Shown here in pieces: positions 17,428 to 25,774 of a DNA stretch of 58,654 bases; the first letter of the stretch is position 1, and each line of letters starts with the position of its first letter. Under the pieces are notes generated by a model, which was not told the origin of the DNA, ran no database searches, and saw nothing but the letters and a program-made list of their open reading frames with translations. Made by a program: the position numbers and the translations under genes. This DNA is from Candidatus Heimdallarchaeota archaeon (GTDB lineage: Archaea; Asgardarchaeota; Heimdallarchaeia; JABLTI01). The stretch spans positions 1 through 58,654 of the forward strand of contig JAHLVZ010000007.1 in the NCBI GenBank assembly GCA_019058165.1. Direction: 5' to 3'.

Positions 17428-17499
17428 TTATTTCTTAACTCTCCTGAGGGGAGTTATTTCCTTCTTGATTTGGCCTTTAAGATTTCTGTGATCTTTCAT
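17428..17499 (-). CDS. Possible 23-residue basic micro-ORF ahead of micro-ORF A
   Basis: ATG 17499 preceded by GGAGG at good spacing, ending TAA 17428. The product is Lys/Arg-rich and has an Ile-Lys-Lys at the same positions as the 28-mers (residues 11-13), but lacks the C-terminal hydrophobic-Gly-Arg end. It may be a degenerate copy, a leader ORF or a frame that shifts. Kept because of the SD and because the locus at 30.4 kb likewise has two small ORFs in tandem. Confidence 0.35.
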   Translation of the reverse strand: MKDHRNLKGQIKKEITPLRRVKK

Positions 17500-17665
17500 T
17501 GTGGTTTCCTCCACGAACAGTGCGATTATATCAATCCATCCGAGTAAAACATAGTCAAGAGAATCTTGACTTTTTCACTATCTTTCTTTCCATCTTTATC
17601 TGTGGTGATATTTTTCTTCTCTTTCATTTTTTTTCACCCAAACTTTACCAATTCGCTAGGAAACT

Positions 17666-17707
17666 ATTCTCATACTTGTATATAAATATTTCTCATTGTT
17701 GTGAGAA
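17666..17707 (-). promoter_or_regulatory. Shared operator/TATA promoter, copy A
   Basis: Read on the minus strand: TTCTCA-N6-TGAGAA, then 17 bases containing TTTATATA (17679-17686), then TGAGAA. The same layout precedes micro-ORFs B and C and the oligopeptide-binding protein. The inverted repeat upstream of the TATA box and the half-site after it look like binding sites of one dimeric regulator. The neighbouring wHTH protein is the obvious candidate. Confidence 0.7.
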
Positions 17708-17867
17708 CACAAGTTCACTTAAAAGAGAGCGAAAAATTATATTATTAAGAATAATATTTATAAACCTTGAGAATCTATTTATTATATAGATAAGAAACTA
17801 ACAATTAGACTGTATAAGATTTTATATGATTAGTAAAACATCTCTTTAAGAGAAGGAGACAAACTGA

Positions 17868-18512
17868 ATGGCAGTCACAGGTCCAAAGAATGTAGTAACT
17901 TTTAAGCAAAAACCGGTAATTATTATCCGAGATAAAGAAACTCTGGATCTTTTTAAGGATGAAAACCTTGGATATGTTTTGAAATTTCTAAGAAAAGAAC
18001 CAATGACAATCGGTGATTTGGAGCAATGCTTCAAGAAAGCTGGTATAGAAAAATCTGACAAATCGATTTATCGATACTTACACAAATTACTGCAAGTAAA
18101 ACTTGTGGCTAAAGCTGGAAAAAGGATTACCTCAAAAACATCTGACAATCTTACTTCAGAAACAATTTACACACGTTCTGCAATTGCTTTTATTACAGTT
18201 GCACCTGTTGCTGAACCAGGAACTGATGGTAAAAAAAATAATTCAGTTTGGGATGCAACAAGACTGCTTCTAAGTGAACATTTTGGTAAAAACGCTTCAG
18301 AGAAGGAATTTGTTAAATTTGCTAACAAACTTGATAAGGATCGAGATCAATTAGTCGTTAATTTATTCGAGAATGCTACAGAAGAAACACTCATGAAAGT
18401 GGCTCAACTTGACTATCAAGGCATCAATTTTCTATTACAATATATTGGTTGGTTAGCAATACTACCTGAACAGGATATAGCTAAAGATCTTGAGCAAATT
18501 TTCGTGAAATAA
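17868..18512 (+). CDS. wHTH regulator with C-terminal helical domain, paralogue 1
   Basis: 214 residues; ATG 17868 with AAGGAGA upstream. Residues 1-30 include FKQKPVIIIRD, then ENLGYVLKFLRKEPMTIGDL, the recognition helix KSIYRYLHKLLQ and the wing KLVAKAGKRITS, followed by SETIYTRSA. This order is shared with the proteins at 18991 and 30705. The C-terminal 100 residues are helical with LLQYIGWLAILPEQD near the end, a candidate sensing or dimer domain that I do not recognise. The gene is divergent from micro-ORFs A. Half-site-like TGAGAA at 17768 suggests autoregulation. Family unassigned. Confidence 0.75.
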   Translation: MAVTGPKNVVTFKQKPVIIIRDKETLDLFKDENLGYVLKFLRKEPMTIGDLEQCFKKAGIEKSDKSIYRYLHKLLQVKLVAKAGKRITSKTSDNLTSETIYTRSAIAFITVAPVAEPGTDGKKNNSVWDATRLLLSEHFGKNASEKEFVKFANKLDKDRDQLVVNLFENATEETLMKVAQLDYQGINFLLQYIGWLAILPEQDIAKDLEQIFVK

Positions 18513-18657
18513 GTTATTTTCTCATTTTCAAGCTCTTTTTTTCTCTTTTCTCAAAACCATTTCGTATTACTTATTATTTAATTATAAAAATCGATTTTTT
18601 GAGAAGAATTTTTCGCACAAAAGAATTCATTAAAACCGTTCACAGATAAAGATGGGT

Positions 18658-18696
18658 GATAAATAACGACTTGTTTTTATTTCATCGTCATTTATC
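18658..18696 (-). terminator. Inverted repeat over the micro-ORF B stop codon
   Basis: GATAAAT...ATTTATC (7 bp), with ACGA/TCGT paired inside after one mismatch, 18658-18696. The stop codon 18692-18694 lies in the stem. This parallels the stem-loops at the ends of micro-ORFs A and C. On the minus strand the outer arm is not followed by a clear T-run, so terminator function is only possible. Confidence 0.4.
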
Positions 18697-18778
18697 TTCC
18701 AGTATAGAGTGCAAATTTTATTCTTGCTCTTTCTTTTTCTTTCTTAATTATTTGTTTGATTTTTTTGTCATGTCTCAA
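18692..18778 (-). CDS. Micro-ORF B: 28-residue basic peptide
   Basis: TTG 18778 preceded at 6 bases by AGGAGGTG (complement of 18785-18792), the best SD of the window, so translation is very likely. 28 codons to TAA 18692; 11 of 28 residues are Lys/Arg, and it ends KFALYTGR, nearly identical to the end of micro-ORF A. Soluble, no signal peptide. The transcript would start near 18850 from the promoter at 18859-18899. It lies between regulator paralogues 1 and 2 and points away from paralogue 2. The region 18513-18972 holds nothing else recognisable. Confidence 0.75.
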   Translation of the reverse strand: MRHDKKIKQIIKKEKERARIKFALYTGR

Positions 18779-18858
18779 TTTTTTCACCTCCTGATTTCCT
18801 CAATTCGTGATTCGATCAGGATAAATACACCCCAAGTGCATCTTTCGTGTAATAAATC

Positions 18859-18899
18859 ATTCTCAGAATAATATATAAAGATTCTCACAGATGTGAGAA
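18859..18899 (-). promoter_or_regulatory. Shared operator/TATA promoter, copy B
   Basis: Minus-strand order: TTCTCA-N6-TGAGAA (the core TTCTCACAGATGTGAGAA is a perfect palindrome apart from the central GA), 16 bases with TTTATATA (18872-18879), then TGAGAA. It lies upstream of micro-ORF B. The first operator also faces regulator paralogue 2. Confidence 0.75.
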
Positions 18900-18990
18900 A
18901 AGACTTTTAAGCATTTGAGACATAATATAACATAGAATTAAGAATAAATTGTAATTCAGATAAGAAAAAACATTGGATAGTGATAGAGAA

Positions 18991-19617
18991 ATGCTAAAAC
19001 AACAAGCAATAACATACAAACAAAAAGCAATTCTAATACTAAATGATGAACAATCAATGTGTTTCAAGGATGAAAACCTGGCCTGGGTATTGAAGATTTT
19101 AGCAAAGGGTCCATTAACAATAACCGATATTAAAGAAGCCTTCATGAAGCATGGTAAAGAAAAATCAGAAAAAACATTATATCGTTATCTAAGCAAATTG
19201 CTTAAAATTGGATTAATTGCCAAAGCAGGTAAACGAATTACCTCTGTGGATGAAGGGATTCTAATTAGTGAGACAATTTATTCTCGAGTAGCAAAAGTCT
19301 ATATTTCTAAGAAGCCAATGAAATTCGATGATGGTGAAATACGACCTGAATTTGAAATAGCTCAGTTGATCCTGAGTAGTATTTTCGATAAGAAAAGAGG
19401 TTGTGGAATTTGCTTCACAGAAATCGCAAATAGATTCGACATTGAAAAGCATCAGTTATTTGTTGATTTATTAGAACATGCTGATCCTGAAACACTAGAG
19501 CAATTCGCAGAACTAGATTGGAAAGGAATAAGTGTAGTAAAAGAATTCGTTGGTTGGATTGCATTGTGCTTGAAATACGACGTTCAAGATGTCATAAAAG
19601 ATTGTTATAATGGTTGA
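18991..19617 (+). CDS. wHTH regulator with C-terminal helical domain, paralogue 2
   Basis: About 208 residues from ATG 18991, chosen because it aligns with the starts of the paralogues; TTG 18973 has no SD. ITYKQKAILILND, ENLAWVLKILAKGPLTITDI, KTLYRYLSKLLK, GLIAKAGKRITS and SETIYSRVAK match the other two proteins in order. The C-terminal domain ends with KEFVGWIALCLKYDV, the same Trp-containing helix as in paralogues 1 and 3. The linker carries a few cysteines (for example GCGICF) not present in the others. Divergent from micro-ORF B and probably under the adjoining operator. Confidence 0.75.
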   Translation: MLKQQAITYKQKAILILNDEQSMCFKDENLAWVLKILAKGPLTITDIKEAFMKHGKEKSEKTLYRYLSKLLKIGLIAKAGKRITSVDEGILISETIYSRVAKVYISKKPMKFDDGEIRPEFEIAQLILSSIFDKKRGCGICFTEIANRFDIEKHQLFVDLLEHADPETLEQFAELDWKGISVVKEFVGWIALCLKYDVQDVIKDCYNG

Positions 19618-19682
19618 AACAAGTGATGATAAGTTTAGATCATGAGATTTAAACTTTATATTTTCATTTTTTCAAGAGAATT

Positions 19683-20807
19683 TTACGTTGCTGTTTGAAC
19701 TATTTCTTCTTTCTTTCGACCCTTCCAAAATCCCTTCTTGTTTAACCATTTACCAAGGTAAACCAAACTAAGCATAATAGGTACTTCCCAGAAAAGACCC
19801 ATTGTTGTACCTAGAGCAGCTAATGCACTAATACCAAGAGCAGTTGCAATGGCTATTTCGAAATGACTAGAGCTGCCAATGATCGTTGTAATAATTGCCT
19901 CGCGGTATTGAAGTCGGAATAATTTTGTAATTAGAAGATTCAATCCAACAACAATGAAAAATCCGATAAGTAGTGGAGCGGAGACTAAAAGCAATTCCAA
20001 TGGGTATTCTATCAATTTATTACCATTAATAGAAAAGAGAATGATTAATGTACTAAGAAGAGCAACTATTGAAATCTTGCCAACAATCGGACGATATTTA
20101 GTATCAAACCATTCTTGGCCTTTGGCTCTTACTAAAAGCACTTTACTTAAAAGTCCAAAAATTAATGGAGCCCCGATAAAGATGGATACTGTGATGAATA
20201 ACATTAATTTGTCAATACTTAAACTTCCAATACCAGCTAATAATGAGACAATTGGAACATAAAGAAACATAATTGATACAGTATTAATACTCGTGTTTAT
20301 CACATTTTGTTCTTGATTCCCTTTTGCAAGTGTTCCCCAAACTAAAACCATAGCAGTACATGGACTTGATCCCAATAAGATAACAGCAATAATTAAATCA
20401 GGGTTTCCCGGAAGAATTAGATAAGCTAAACCAGCTGCAACTAATGGAGCTATTATCCAATTAGAAACTAGTGCTATTATAATTGGTAATGGGTTTTTAC
20501 CCAGTTTTTTCACTTCTTTGAATTGAAGATTTAACATGGCAGGATACATCATAAAGAATAAACATATGCCAATTGGTATATTGATACCTATACCATCTCT
20601 CCATGATTCAAACAAATTCCAATTGTTTAAAGTTTCACCGAATTTTGGCAAATAAACTGACAGGAGAATTCCAATTCCCATACAGAGTGCAACCCATAAT
20701 GCAAGGAATTTCTCGAATATTCCAAGTTTAGGTTCTTTTTGGGCAATAATTGGTTCTAATATTTCCGCTTGATCTGTCTTTACAATTTCCATATTCTCTG
20801 TAGTCAA
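19683..20807 (-). CDS. acr3: ACR3-type arsenite efflux permease
   Basis: 374 residues, about ten membrane helices. GIGICLFFMMYPAM, NPLPIIIALVSNWIIAPLVA and LLGSSPCTAMVLVWG with the conserved Cys are hallmarks of ACR3 in the BASS superfamily. ACR3 extrudes As(III), sometimes Sb(III), using the proton gradient. N-terminal extension of about 25 charged residues. Start TTG 20807 with GGTGA upstream. It is divergent from an ArsR-type regulator with a shared 90-140-base promoter region, the classical arrangement of an arsenic operon. No arsenate reductase is next to it. Confidence 0.9.
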   Translation of the reverse strand: MTTENMEIVKTDQAEILEPIIAQKEPKLGIFEKFLALWVALCMGIGILLSVYLPKFGETLNNWNLFESWRDGIGINIPIGICLFFMMYPAMLNLQFKEVKKLGKNPLPIIIALVSNWIIAPLVAAGLAYLILPGNPDLIIAVILLGSSPCTAMVLVWGTLAKGNQEQNVINTSINTVSIMFLYVPIVSLLAGIGSLSIDKLMLFITVSIFIGAPLIFGLLSKVLLVRAKGQEWFDTKYRPIVGKISIVALLSTLIILFSINGNKLIEYPLELLLVSAPLLIGFFIVVGLNLLITKLFRLQYREAIITTIIGSSSHFEIAIATALGISALAALGTTMGLFWEVPIMLSLVYLGKWLNKKGFWKGRKKEEIVQTAT

Positions 20808-20869
20808 TTACTTATTCACCGATTTCCATTAAAGTGAATCATATAAAAATTTTTCCATATAAAAAAAAC

Positions 20870-20879
20870 TTTATATAAG
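20870..20879 (+). promoter_or_regulatory. TATA box of the arsR-like gene
   Basis: TTTATATAAG, about 24-30 bases before ATG 20901. Transcripts from that ATG would be nearly leaderless. Starting from it, ATG 20952 has a leader with an AAGGGGA SD-like site. Confidence 0.5.
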
Positions 20880-20900
20880 TAACCATTTAATATTTAGATA

Positions 20901-21383
20901 ATGAATATCTTATTACAAAATCCGATTCAACAAATAAGGGGAATAAATAAGATGTCAAAGAGTGGTAGAGAATCAATAGAAATAGGCTCAAAAGATAGAG
21001 TAGAGAAGTTGATTGACGGAACAGAATTAGGGAAAACATGTGTTGATCTAAAAGAATGGAAGAAGTCAATTAAGAATATACCCGCATATCTAGAAGCAGA
21101 TGTGATTAGTACTTTTCTTAAAATGATTAGTAATCCTATACGTTTGAAAATTCTATTAATACTTCTTGAAAGAGAATGGGCATGCAATTGTGAATTTGAA
21201 TATGCATTCGATATTCATCAAGCGCTTATCTCTCATCATTTAAAATTACTACGAGATAGTAATTTCATAACTTTTACTAAAACCGGTTCTTGGAAATACT
21301 ACAAAATTCGCGATGAAATTCGACCATATTTAAAGGGTTTAAGAGCTTATTTAATGGAAAGCACTCAATTTGTTCAAAAATGA
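20901..21383 (+). CDS. arsR: ArsR/SmtB-family arsenic-responsive repressor
   Basis: Up to 160 residues; ATG 20901 would be leaderless, ATG 20952 (MSKSGRES) is the alternative. The wHTH core is FLKMISNPIRLKILLILLE, then WACNCEFEYAF and QALISHHLKLLRDSNF with wing TKTGSWKYYKI. CNC lies at the first helix of the HTH, where As(III)-sensing ArsR proteins have Cys-x-Cys; a third Cys occurs in the N-terminal extension (GKTCVDL). Known family role: repressor that releases DNA on binding As(III)/Sb(III). It lies divergent from the ACR3 gene it should control. Confidence 0.85.
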   Translation: MNILLQNPIQQIRGINKMSKSGRESIEIGSKDRVEKLIDGTELGKTCVDLKEWKKSIKNIPAYLEADVISTFLKMISNPIRLKILLILLEREWACNCEFEYAFDIHQALISHHLKLLRDSNFITFTKTGSWKYYKIRDEIRPYLKGLRAYLMESTQFVQK

Positions 21384-21391
21384 TCTCACGA

Positions 21392-22439
21392 TTAGAAAAC
21401 TCTGTTTTTCCGATAACTTGTTCTAGCAACTATAACGACGATTACTGATGATATCATCATGCCAAAAACTAAACCTAATGGTAAACCAGAGGTATTTGTA
21501 GGAGTATAACCAGGAGTAGTGGGAGTTATATCAGGATCAACCCACCCTGCCAAAGTAGCCCACAACCACCAAACTGCATAAGCTTTCATATTTGCATTTA
21601 ATGGTTGACTGTGAGCAGAAACGCAATCATACCAATCACTTGGATGGGCGCCTTGCCACTCGAGAGCCCAATTTGAACCATCATTTGTGGGATTGGTGTC
21701 ATTATTTGAATCATAATCACAATTATCTGTGCAATACTTGTCTCCAAAATAATTGCCATGAGGATCGTATGATTCAATATCTGCAAAATCAAAGAGAATT
21801 TTACCATTAGTCTGACAATACTCTCGGATTTGTTCATTACGAATGTGGAGATTGCCTTCTAAACCGGAACCATCGACATGCCCCGTCATATAAACGAATT
21901 GGACATCGGTATAATCATTTTCTAAGTCATTCATCAATGAAGTATACGTATTGATATCATCTTCAGTTGCATCAGAAACTTGCCCACACCAAGACCACAT
22001 TACAACATTGACATCAGAATTAGCAGCATTATCAAGATAAACTTCAGTTAGCGAAGCCCAAGTGGTTCTATCAGGATTACCTAAATCTCCACTTACAAAA
22101 CCATCGTCAATATCGAGTGCTCCTCCAGTTCCTCCTTCATTCCAATCATATAGATTCACAGAACCACCATTGCCTTCCTTGAAAGCTGGGAGATCATTCA
22201 TACCTGTAATGATTTGACTGCCGTGAGATGTGTGGCCATAGGCAATATGAAGAATTTCCTTAGAGTGATTTATGGTTGAATCTGGAATTAAATCATACAT
22301 TACTCTATTAACTATTGTGTGATCTGCTATAATAGCATCAGCATTTGTGAACAACCTGTCTTGTTCAGTAAACGTTTGTGCGGAAGAAAAACATAATACC
22401 AAATACTATTGAAATAAATCCCAGAAATTTAACTTTCAA
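21392..22439 (-). CDS. Secreted SGNH-like protein, frameshift in the signal peptide
   Basis: The long frame (from TTG 22402) lacks a proper signal sequence. Another frame starting at TTG 22439, 6 bases after GGTGAG, reads KVKFLGFISIVFGIMF and joins SSAQTFTEQD if one T of the T5 run near 22388 is removed. So the gene probably starts at 22439 and carries a +1 shift. The mature protein has HIAYGHTSHGSQIITGM, an Asp/Asn-rich middle with a CTDNCDYDSNN loop and VQFVYMTGHVDG, compatible with an SGNH-like hydrolase, but the active site is not certain. It ends PTNTSGLPLG, a membrane helix and YRKNR, the shared surface anchor. Confidence 0.6.
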
Positions 22440-22537
22440 TTATAACTCACCTTCGGAACATTAACAATAAAGAACAATTGTTTTCATAATTTATATTATA
22501 TTCTAATTAAACAAAAAAAAAGAAACAATTTGTGGTC

Positions 22538-22966
22538 TTATTTTTGAAGTGCCGCACCACAATTACGACAGAATGTTTCAGCTTTCTTACTTAAAGCACC
22601 ACAAGTGTTGCAGAACATCTCATCAGCTTGTTTTTGTGGTGGCGGGGGTGGGGGTGCTTGTTGTGGTGGTGGATGAGTTGTTACAGAAACAACTGGAGCA
22701 GCTCGTTGAGGTCCACCATCCCAAGATGAGACATATCTACCAAAATTATCTGTAAAAGATCCAGTTAAAATCATAATTAAATCAATAAATGCCCAAATAC
22801 CTCCAAACCCACAGAATGTCAATAATAATAAAGCAACAGCGGATCCAGATTTACCCACATAGAAACGATGAGCACCAAAACCTCCCAAAAATAAACAAAG
22901 GAGAAGAGTGTTGGTTTTGCTGTAAGGTGAAACATTACTTTGATGAACATGAACCGTTGTAGACAA
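22538..22966 (-). CDS. TM2-domain protein with C-terminal zinc ribbon, copy 1
   Basis: 142 residues from TTG 22966, GAGGT 7 bases upstream. TM2 domain: LLLCLFLGGFGAHRFYVGKSGSA, then a second helix ending IDLIMILTGSFTD. A Pro-rich linker (PPPPPPQ) leads to a C-terminal zinc ribbon MFCNTCGALSKKAETFCRNCGAALQK. The TM2 family is widespread in membranes and its role is unsettled. Paralogous to the next gene. Confidence 0.9.
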   Translation of the reverse strand: MSTTVHVHQSNVSPYSKTNTLLLCLFLGGFGAHRFYVGKSGSAVALLLLTFCGFGGIWAFIDLIMILTGSFTDNFGRYVSSWDGGPQRAAPVVSVTTHPPPQQAPPPPPPQKQADEMFCNTCGALSKKAETFCRNCGAALQK

Positions 22967-23108
22967 TTAAATAACCTCTAATTGAATATTTATTATTAAT
23001 CGTTTTTTGACTTTATAAAGTAAACTGTCAAATATTATAATTGAGAAAACAAACCTAGTTCCGTTTCAAAATTTAAAAAAAAGAAAAAGGAAAGAGCAAG
23101 AGATTTTT

Positions 23109-23528
23109 CTAATGCTGTAAAACTGCTCCACAATTCCTACAGAACGTTTCGTCTTTCTTGACTATTGAACCGCATGAATTGCAAAACATCTCTTCTGCAT
23201 TTTTCTGTGGAGGAGGTGGAACTGGTCGTGGAGGTGTTTGTGTATAAGCTGGATGCGGATGAGCAGGAGCATAAGATGCTGGTTTGCCTTCAGTTCCTTC
23301 CCAATCAATAATTAGTAAACCATGATCATCAGTAAATGAACCAGTCAAAATCATGATTAAGTCTACTAGAACACCAATCCCAAAAAGACCATAGGTACAG
23401 AGATACAAAACACCAGAACCATTTTTTCCTGCATAAAATCGATGTATACCTATATACCCTACAAATAAACAAAGAAGTAATGCTACTAAGCGACTCTTTT
23501 CAGATGTTTGTTGATAAGCCTCAGCCAT
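23109..23528 (-). CDS. TM2-domain protein with C-terminal zinc ribbon, copy 2
   Basis: 139 residues, GAGG 7 bases before ATG 23528. Same architecture as copy 1: TM2 (LLLCLFVGYIGIHRFYAGKNGSG, VDLIMILTGSFTDD), Pro-rich linker and zinc ribbon MFCNSCGSIVKKDETFCRNC. Tandem duplicates spaced by about 140 bases with separate leaders. Probably small membrane proteins with a cytoplasmic zinc ribbon. Confidence 0.9.
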   Translation of the reverse strand: MAEAYQQTSEKSRLVALLLCLFVGYIGIHRFYAGKNGSGVLYLCTYGLFGIGVLVDLIMILTGSFTDDHGLLIIDWEGTEGKPASYAPAHPHPAYTQTPPRPVPPPPQKNAEEMFCNSCGSIVKKDETFCRNCGAVLQH

Positions 23529-23768
23529 AATATTTCCTCTTAATAAATTGTAAACTCATATTTAATTCTAAAATAATTATGATATAATCCTATTAATAAA
23601 ATAAGCTACTCGCAATTTCAGAAAAAAATTTTAAAAAAAATTGATCATAAATGGAATTCCCCCTAATTCTTGTCTGTTTTCCCTTAAACATTCAATTTTG
23701 GTTTAGTAGTCAAACGATACTTAATTCTCAAAAACTCAAGAAATCACTGAATGTGGATTCAGAACCTA

Positions 23769-23809
23769 TTCTCAATATTGTGAGAATATATATAAATCCT
23801 TGATGAGAA
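23769..23809 (+). promoter_or_regulatory. Shared operator/TATA promoter, copy at the binding-protein gene
   Basis: Plus-strand TTCTCA-N6-TGAGAA, then 17 bases containing TATATAAA (23789-23796), then TGAGAA. Spacing is identical to copies A and C on the other strand. It places the binding-protein gene in the same regulon as the micro-ORFs. Confidence 0.75.
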
Positions 23810-23822
23810 AGTAAAAGACAAC

Positions 23823-23842
23823 AACACACTCCCCGGTGTGTT
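23823..23842 (+). promoter_or_regulatory. 5'-leader hairpin of the binding-protein gene
   Basis: ACACAC and GTGTGT flank TCCCCG (7 bp including the outer A-T), between the predicted transcript start and the SD. It covers the alternative GTG start 23838, making that start unlikely. Confidence 0.4.
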
Positions 23843-23867
23843 AATAATAGATCAAGAGGCAAAAAAA

Positions 23868-25646
23868 TTGAAACTAAGAACAAATATGAGAAGATTGGTT
23901 CTTCCAATGATAATCATCTTTAGCGTAATGGTGATACCTTATGTAGCAACACCAGTAGAAGCTAAAAACCCAGGACCATTTTTCTCAGTAAGTATATTAG
24001 CGCCAAATTCTAATCCGGCAAGAAATCAATGGGCAACATTGATGGTAGAACAATTGCCAAAGATTGGAATTGAAATAGATGTTTTTGACCACACAGGTTG
24101 GGCTCAAATATCCCCAAGAACTTGGGGTCACCCAGGTCCTTATCCAGTACCATCTTACGCCGAAGGTGGGTATGATTTATTCTTTATTGGAAACGGTTGG
24201 GGATTAGACTTTGATCCAACAGGTGTATTTACAAGCGATGGAATAACACCCTTAGGTGATAATTTCTATCAATATGAAAACCCCGCATTTGATTGGGCTG
24301 TTAGTAATTATACTCAATCCTTTGTTTCTGCAGACAGAATTCAATATGCTGAAGAAATACAAGAGATACTTTATGAAGATCAACCAAGTATTGCTATAAT
24401 CTACAAGATTTCTCTTTACTCTCATGCTCCTGGAATGGTTGGTTGGGATCCTTTATTATGGGCTTCCTCACAACAACCTATGGAAGATTGGGAGCTTCCC
24501 GGTGAATCCGAGCTACACTTTGCAGTCCCAGCTGATTTTGAAGATTTCCATACCTGGTTAAGTGAGTCTACCTATGATGCTCAATGGCTCCATCAGATTT
24601 ACAATGGTTTACTCGAACGCGATCCTTTGGATAATTCTTATTCTGGTCGTGCTGTTCAATCCTATAGTAGTACAGATGGATTAACCTATAACCTTCAACT
24701 TAAATCAGATCTTTATTGGGCTGATGGAGTTCCAGTAACTGTTGAAGATGTTATTTATAATTATCAATTAGCTGTTACTGCTAGCTTAGGTCACACTACT
24801 TATTCCTACAACACACTCTTTTGGGATAACAGTTCAGTAGTAAAAATCGATGATGATGAATTTACTGTTGATTTCTTACAACCATACGTTTTCCAAGAAG
24901 GTAATTTAGCCAATCCACTAATTCCAAAGCATGTCTGGGAATCAGTTGCTCCAGAAGACCATGGTACACAAGCCGTTGAGTGGGCTCGAGACAATCCTGA
25001 GAATATATTTGGCTTCGGTCCTTATCAGCTTTTCAATTGGGATGATACTAACGGTGTTATTCACTTGAAAGCGAATGAGTATTTCGATGATTACTGGGGT
25101 ACAGCTCCTAAATTCGATGACGTTTACTTTGAATTCTATTCCAATAAAGAAGGAGCTATTTCCGCTCTCGCTGGCGGCGACATTAATTTCGTTGATGCAG
25201 AATTCTACGTAGATTTAGGTGATATTCAGGGACTTGCAAGTGTTGATTATACAACAGTTGATGATCCAGGTAACCAAGAATTAGCTGTTAACCAAATGCA
25301 TCCAATCATCGGTACAGGCGAACTCTGTCCAATTTCCAGCACAGAATCAGGTAAACACATTCGTAAAGCGATTAGTAAGATGGTTCCAAGACAAATTATT
25401 GTTGATGAGATTCTTGATGGTTTAGGTTATCCCGGTGTCACTCATTGGCCTAAAGTCTCACTCGGATTTGATGAAACTTTAGAACCTTATGACTACAGTA
25501 TTGAACAAGCTTTAGTTCACATGGCTGCAGCAGGTTATGATGTCACAATCACAACTGAAGTCTCAGGAATCGGCTTAATTGTCTTCATGAGTATTATAGC
25601 CTTAGCAGGCGCCACTCAAGTTTTCTTCATTAAGAAGAGAAAGTGA
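23868..25646 (+). CDS. Oligopeptide-type solute-binding protein with permuted domain order, membrane anchored
   Basis: About 592 residues from TTG 23868, 8 bases after GAGG; GTG 23838 is less likely. Signal segment RLVLPMIIIFSVMVIPY. Residues about 39-195 resemble the C-terminal half of family-5 binding proteins (LPKIGIEIDVFDHTGWAQ, YDLFFIGNG, YEDQPSIAIIYK). Residues 204-560 resemble their N-terminal half (HQIYNGLLERD, LTYNLQLKSDLYWADGVPVT, IRKAISKMVPRQIIVDEIL, EQALVHMAAAGYD). The two halves are thus in swapped order, joined by PGESELHF. A membrane helix and KKRK end it. No permease or ATPase gene adjoins. Family substrates are di/oligopeptides or nickel; the substrate here is unknown. Confidence 0.75.
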   Translation: MKLRTNMRRLVLPMIIIFSVMVIPYVATPVEAKNPGPFFSVSILAPNSNPARNQWATLMVEQLPKIGIEIDVFDHTGWAQISPRTWGHPGPYPVPSYAEGGYDLFFIGNGWGLDFDPTGVFTSDGITPLGDNFYQYENPAFDWAVSNYTQSFVSADRIQYAEEIQEILYEDQPSIAIIYKISLYSHAPGMVGWDPLLWASSQQPMEDWELPGESELHFAVPADFEDFHTWLSESTYDAQWLHQIYNGLLERDPLDNSYSGRAVQSYSSTDGLTYNLQLKSDLYWADGVPVTVEDVIYNYQLAVTASLGHTTYSYNTLFWDNSSVVKIDDDEFTVDFLQPYVFQEGNLANPLIPKHVWESVAPEDHGTQAVEWARDNPENIFGFGPYQLFNWDDTNGVIHLKANEYFDDYWGTAPKFDDVYFEFYSNKEGAISALAGGDINFVDAEFYVDLGDIQGLASVDYTTVDDPGNQELAVNQMHPIIGTGELCPISSTESGKHIRKAISKMVPRQIIVDEILDGLGYPGVTHWPKVSLGFDETLEPYDYSIEQALVHMAAAGYDVTITTEVSGIGLIVFMSIIALAGATQVFFIKKRK

Positions 25647-25672
25647 TCATTCGTACCTTCCGCTCTGAAGTA

Positions 25673-25709
25673 TAGGAGTTTTCGGACTCCTAACTTCTTG
25701 TTTTTTTTT
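25673..25709 (+). terminator. Terminator after the binding-protein gene
   Basis: TAGGAGT-TTTCGG-ACTCCTA, a 7-bp stem at 25673-25692, followed by a run of Ts (25701-25709). It ends the binding-protein transcript before the next gene's start at 25775. Confidence 0.7.
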
Positions 25710-25774
25710 ATATTAATTCCTTTTCTTGAAAAAATATTTCAGTAAGTTACTACTCTTTCTTATTAGATGATTGT

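Noticed and set aside
17499..17789. 96-codon plus-strand ORF in the regulator 1 upstream region
   Set aside because: It runs across the promoter and micro-ORF leader, has no SD and reads as hydrophobic low-complexity; the minus-strand micro-ORFs and operator explain the region.
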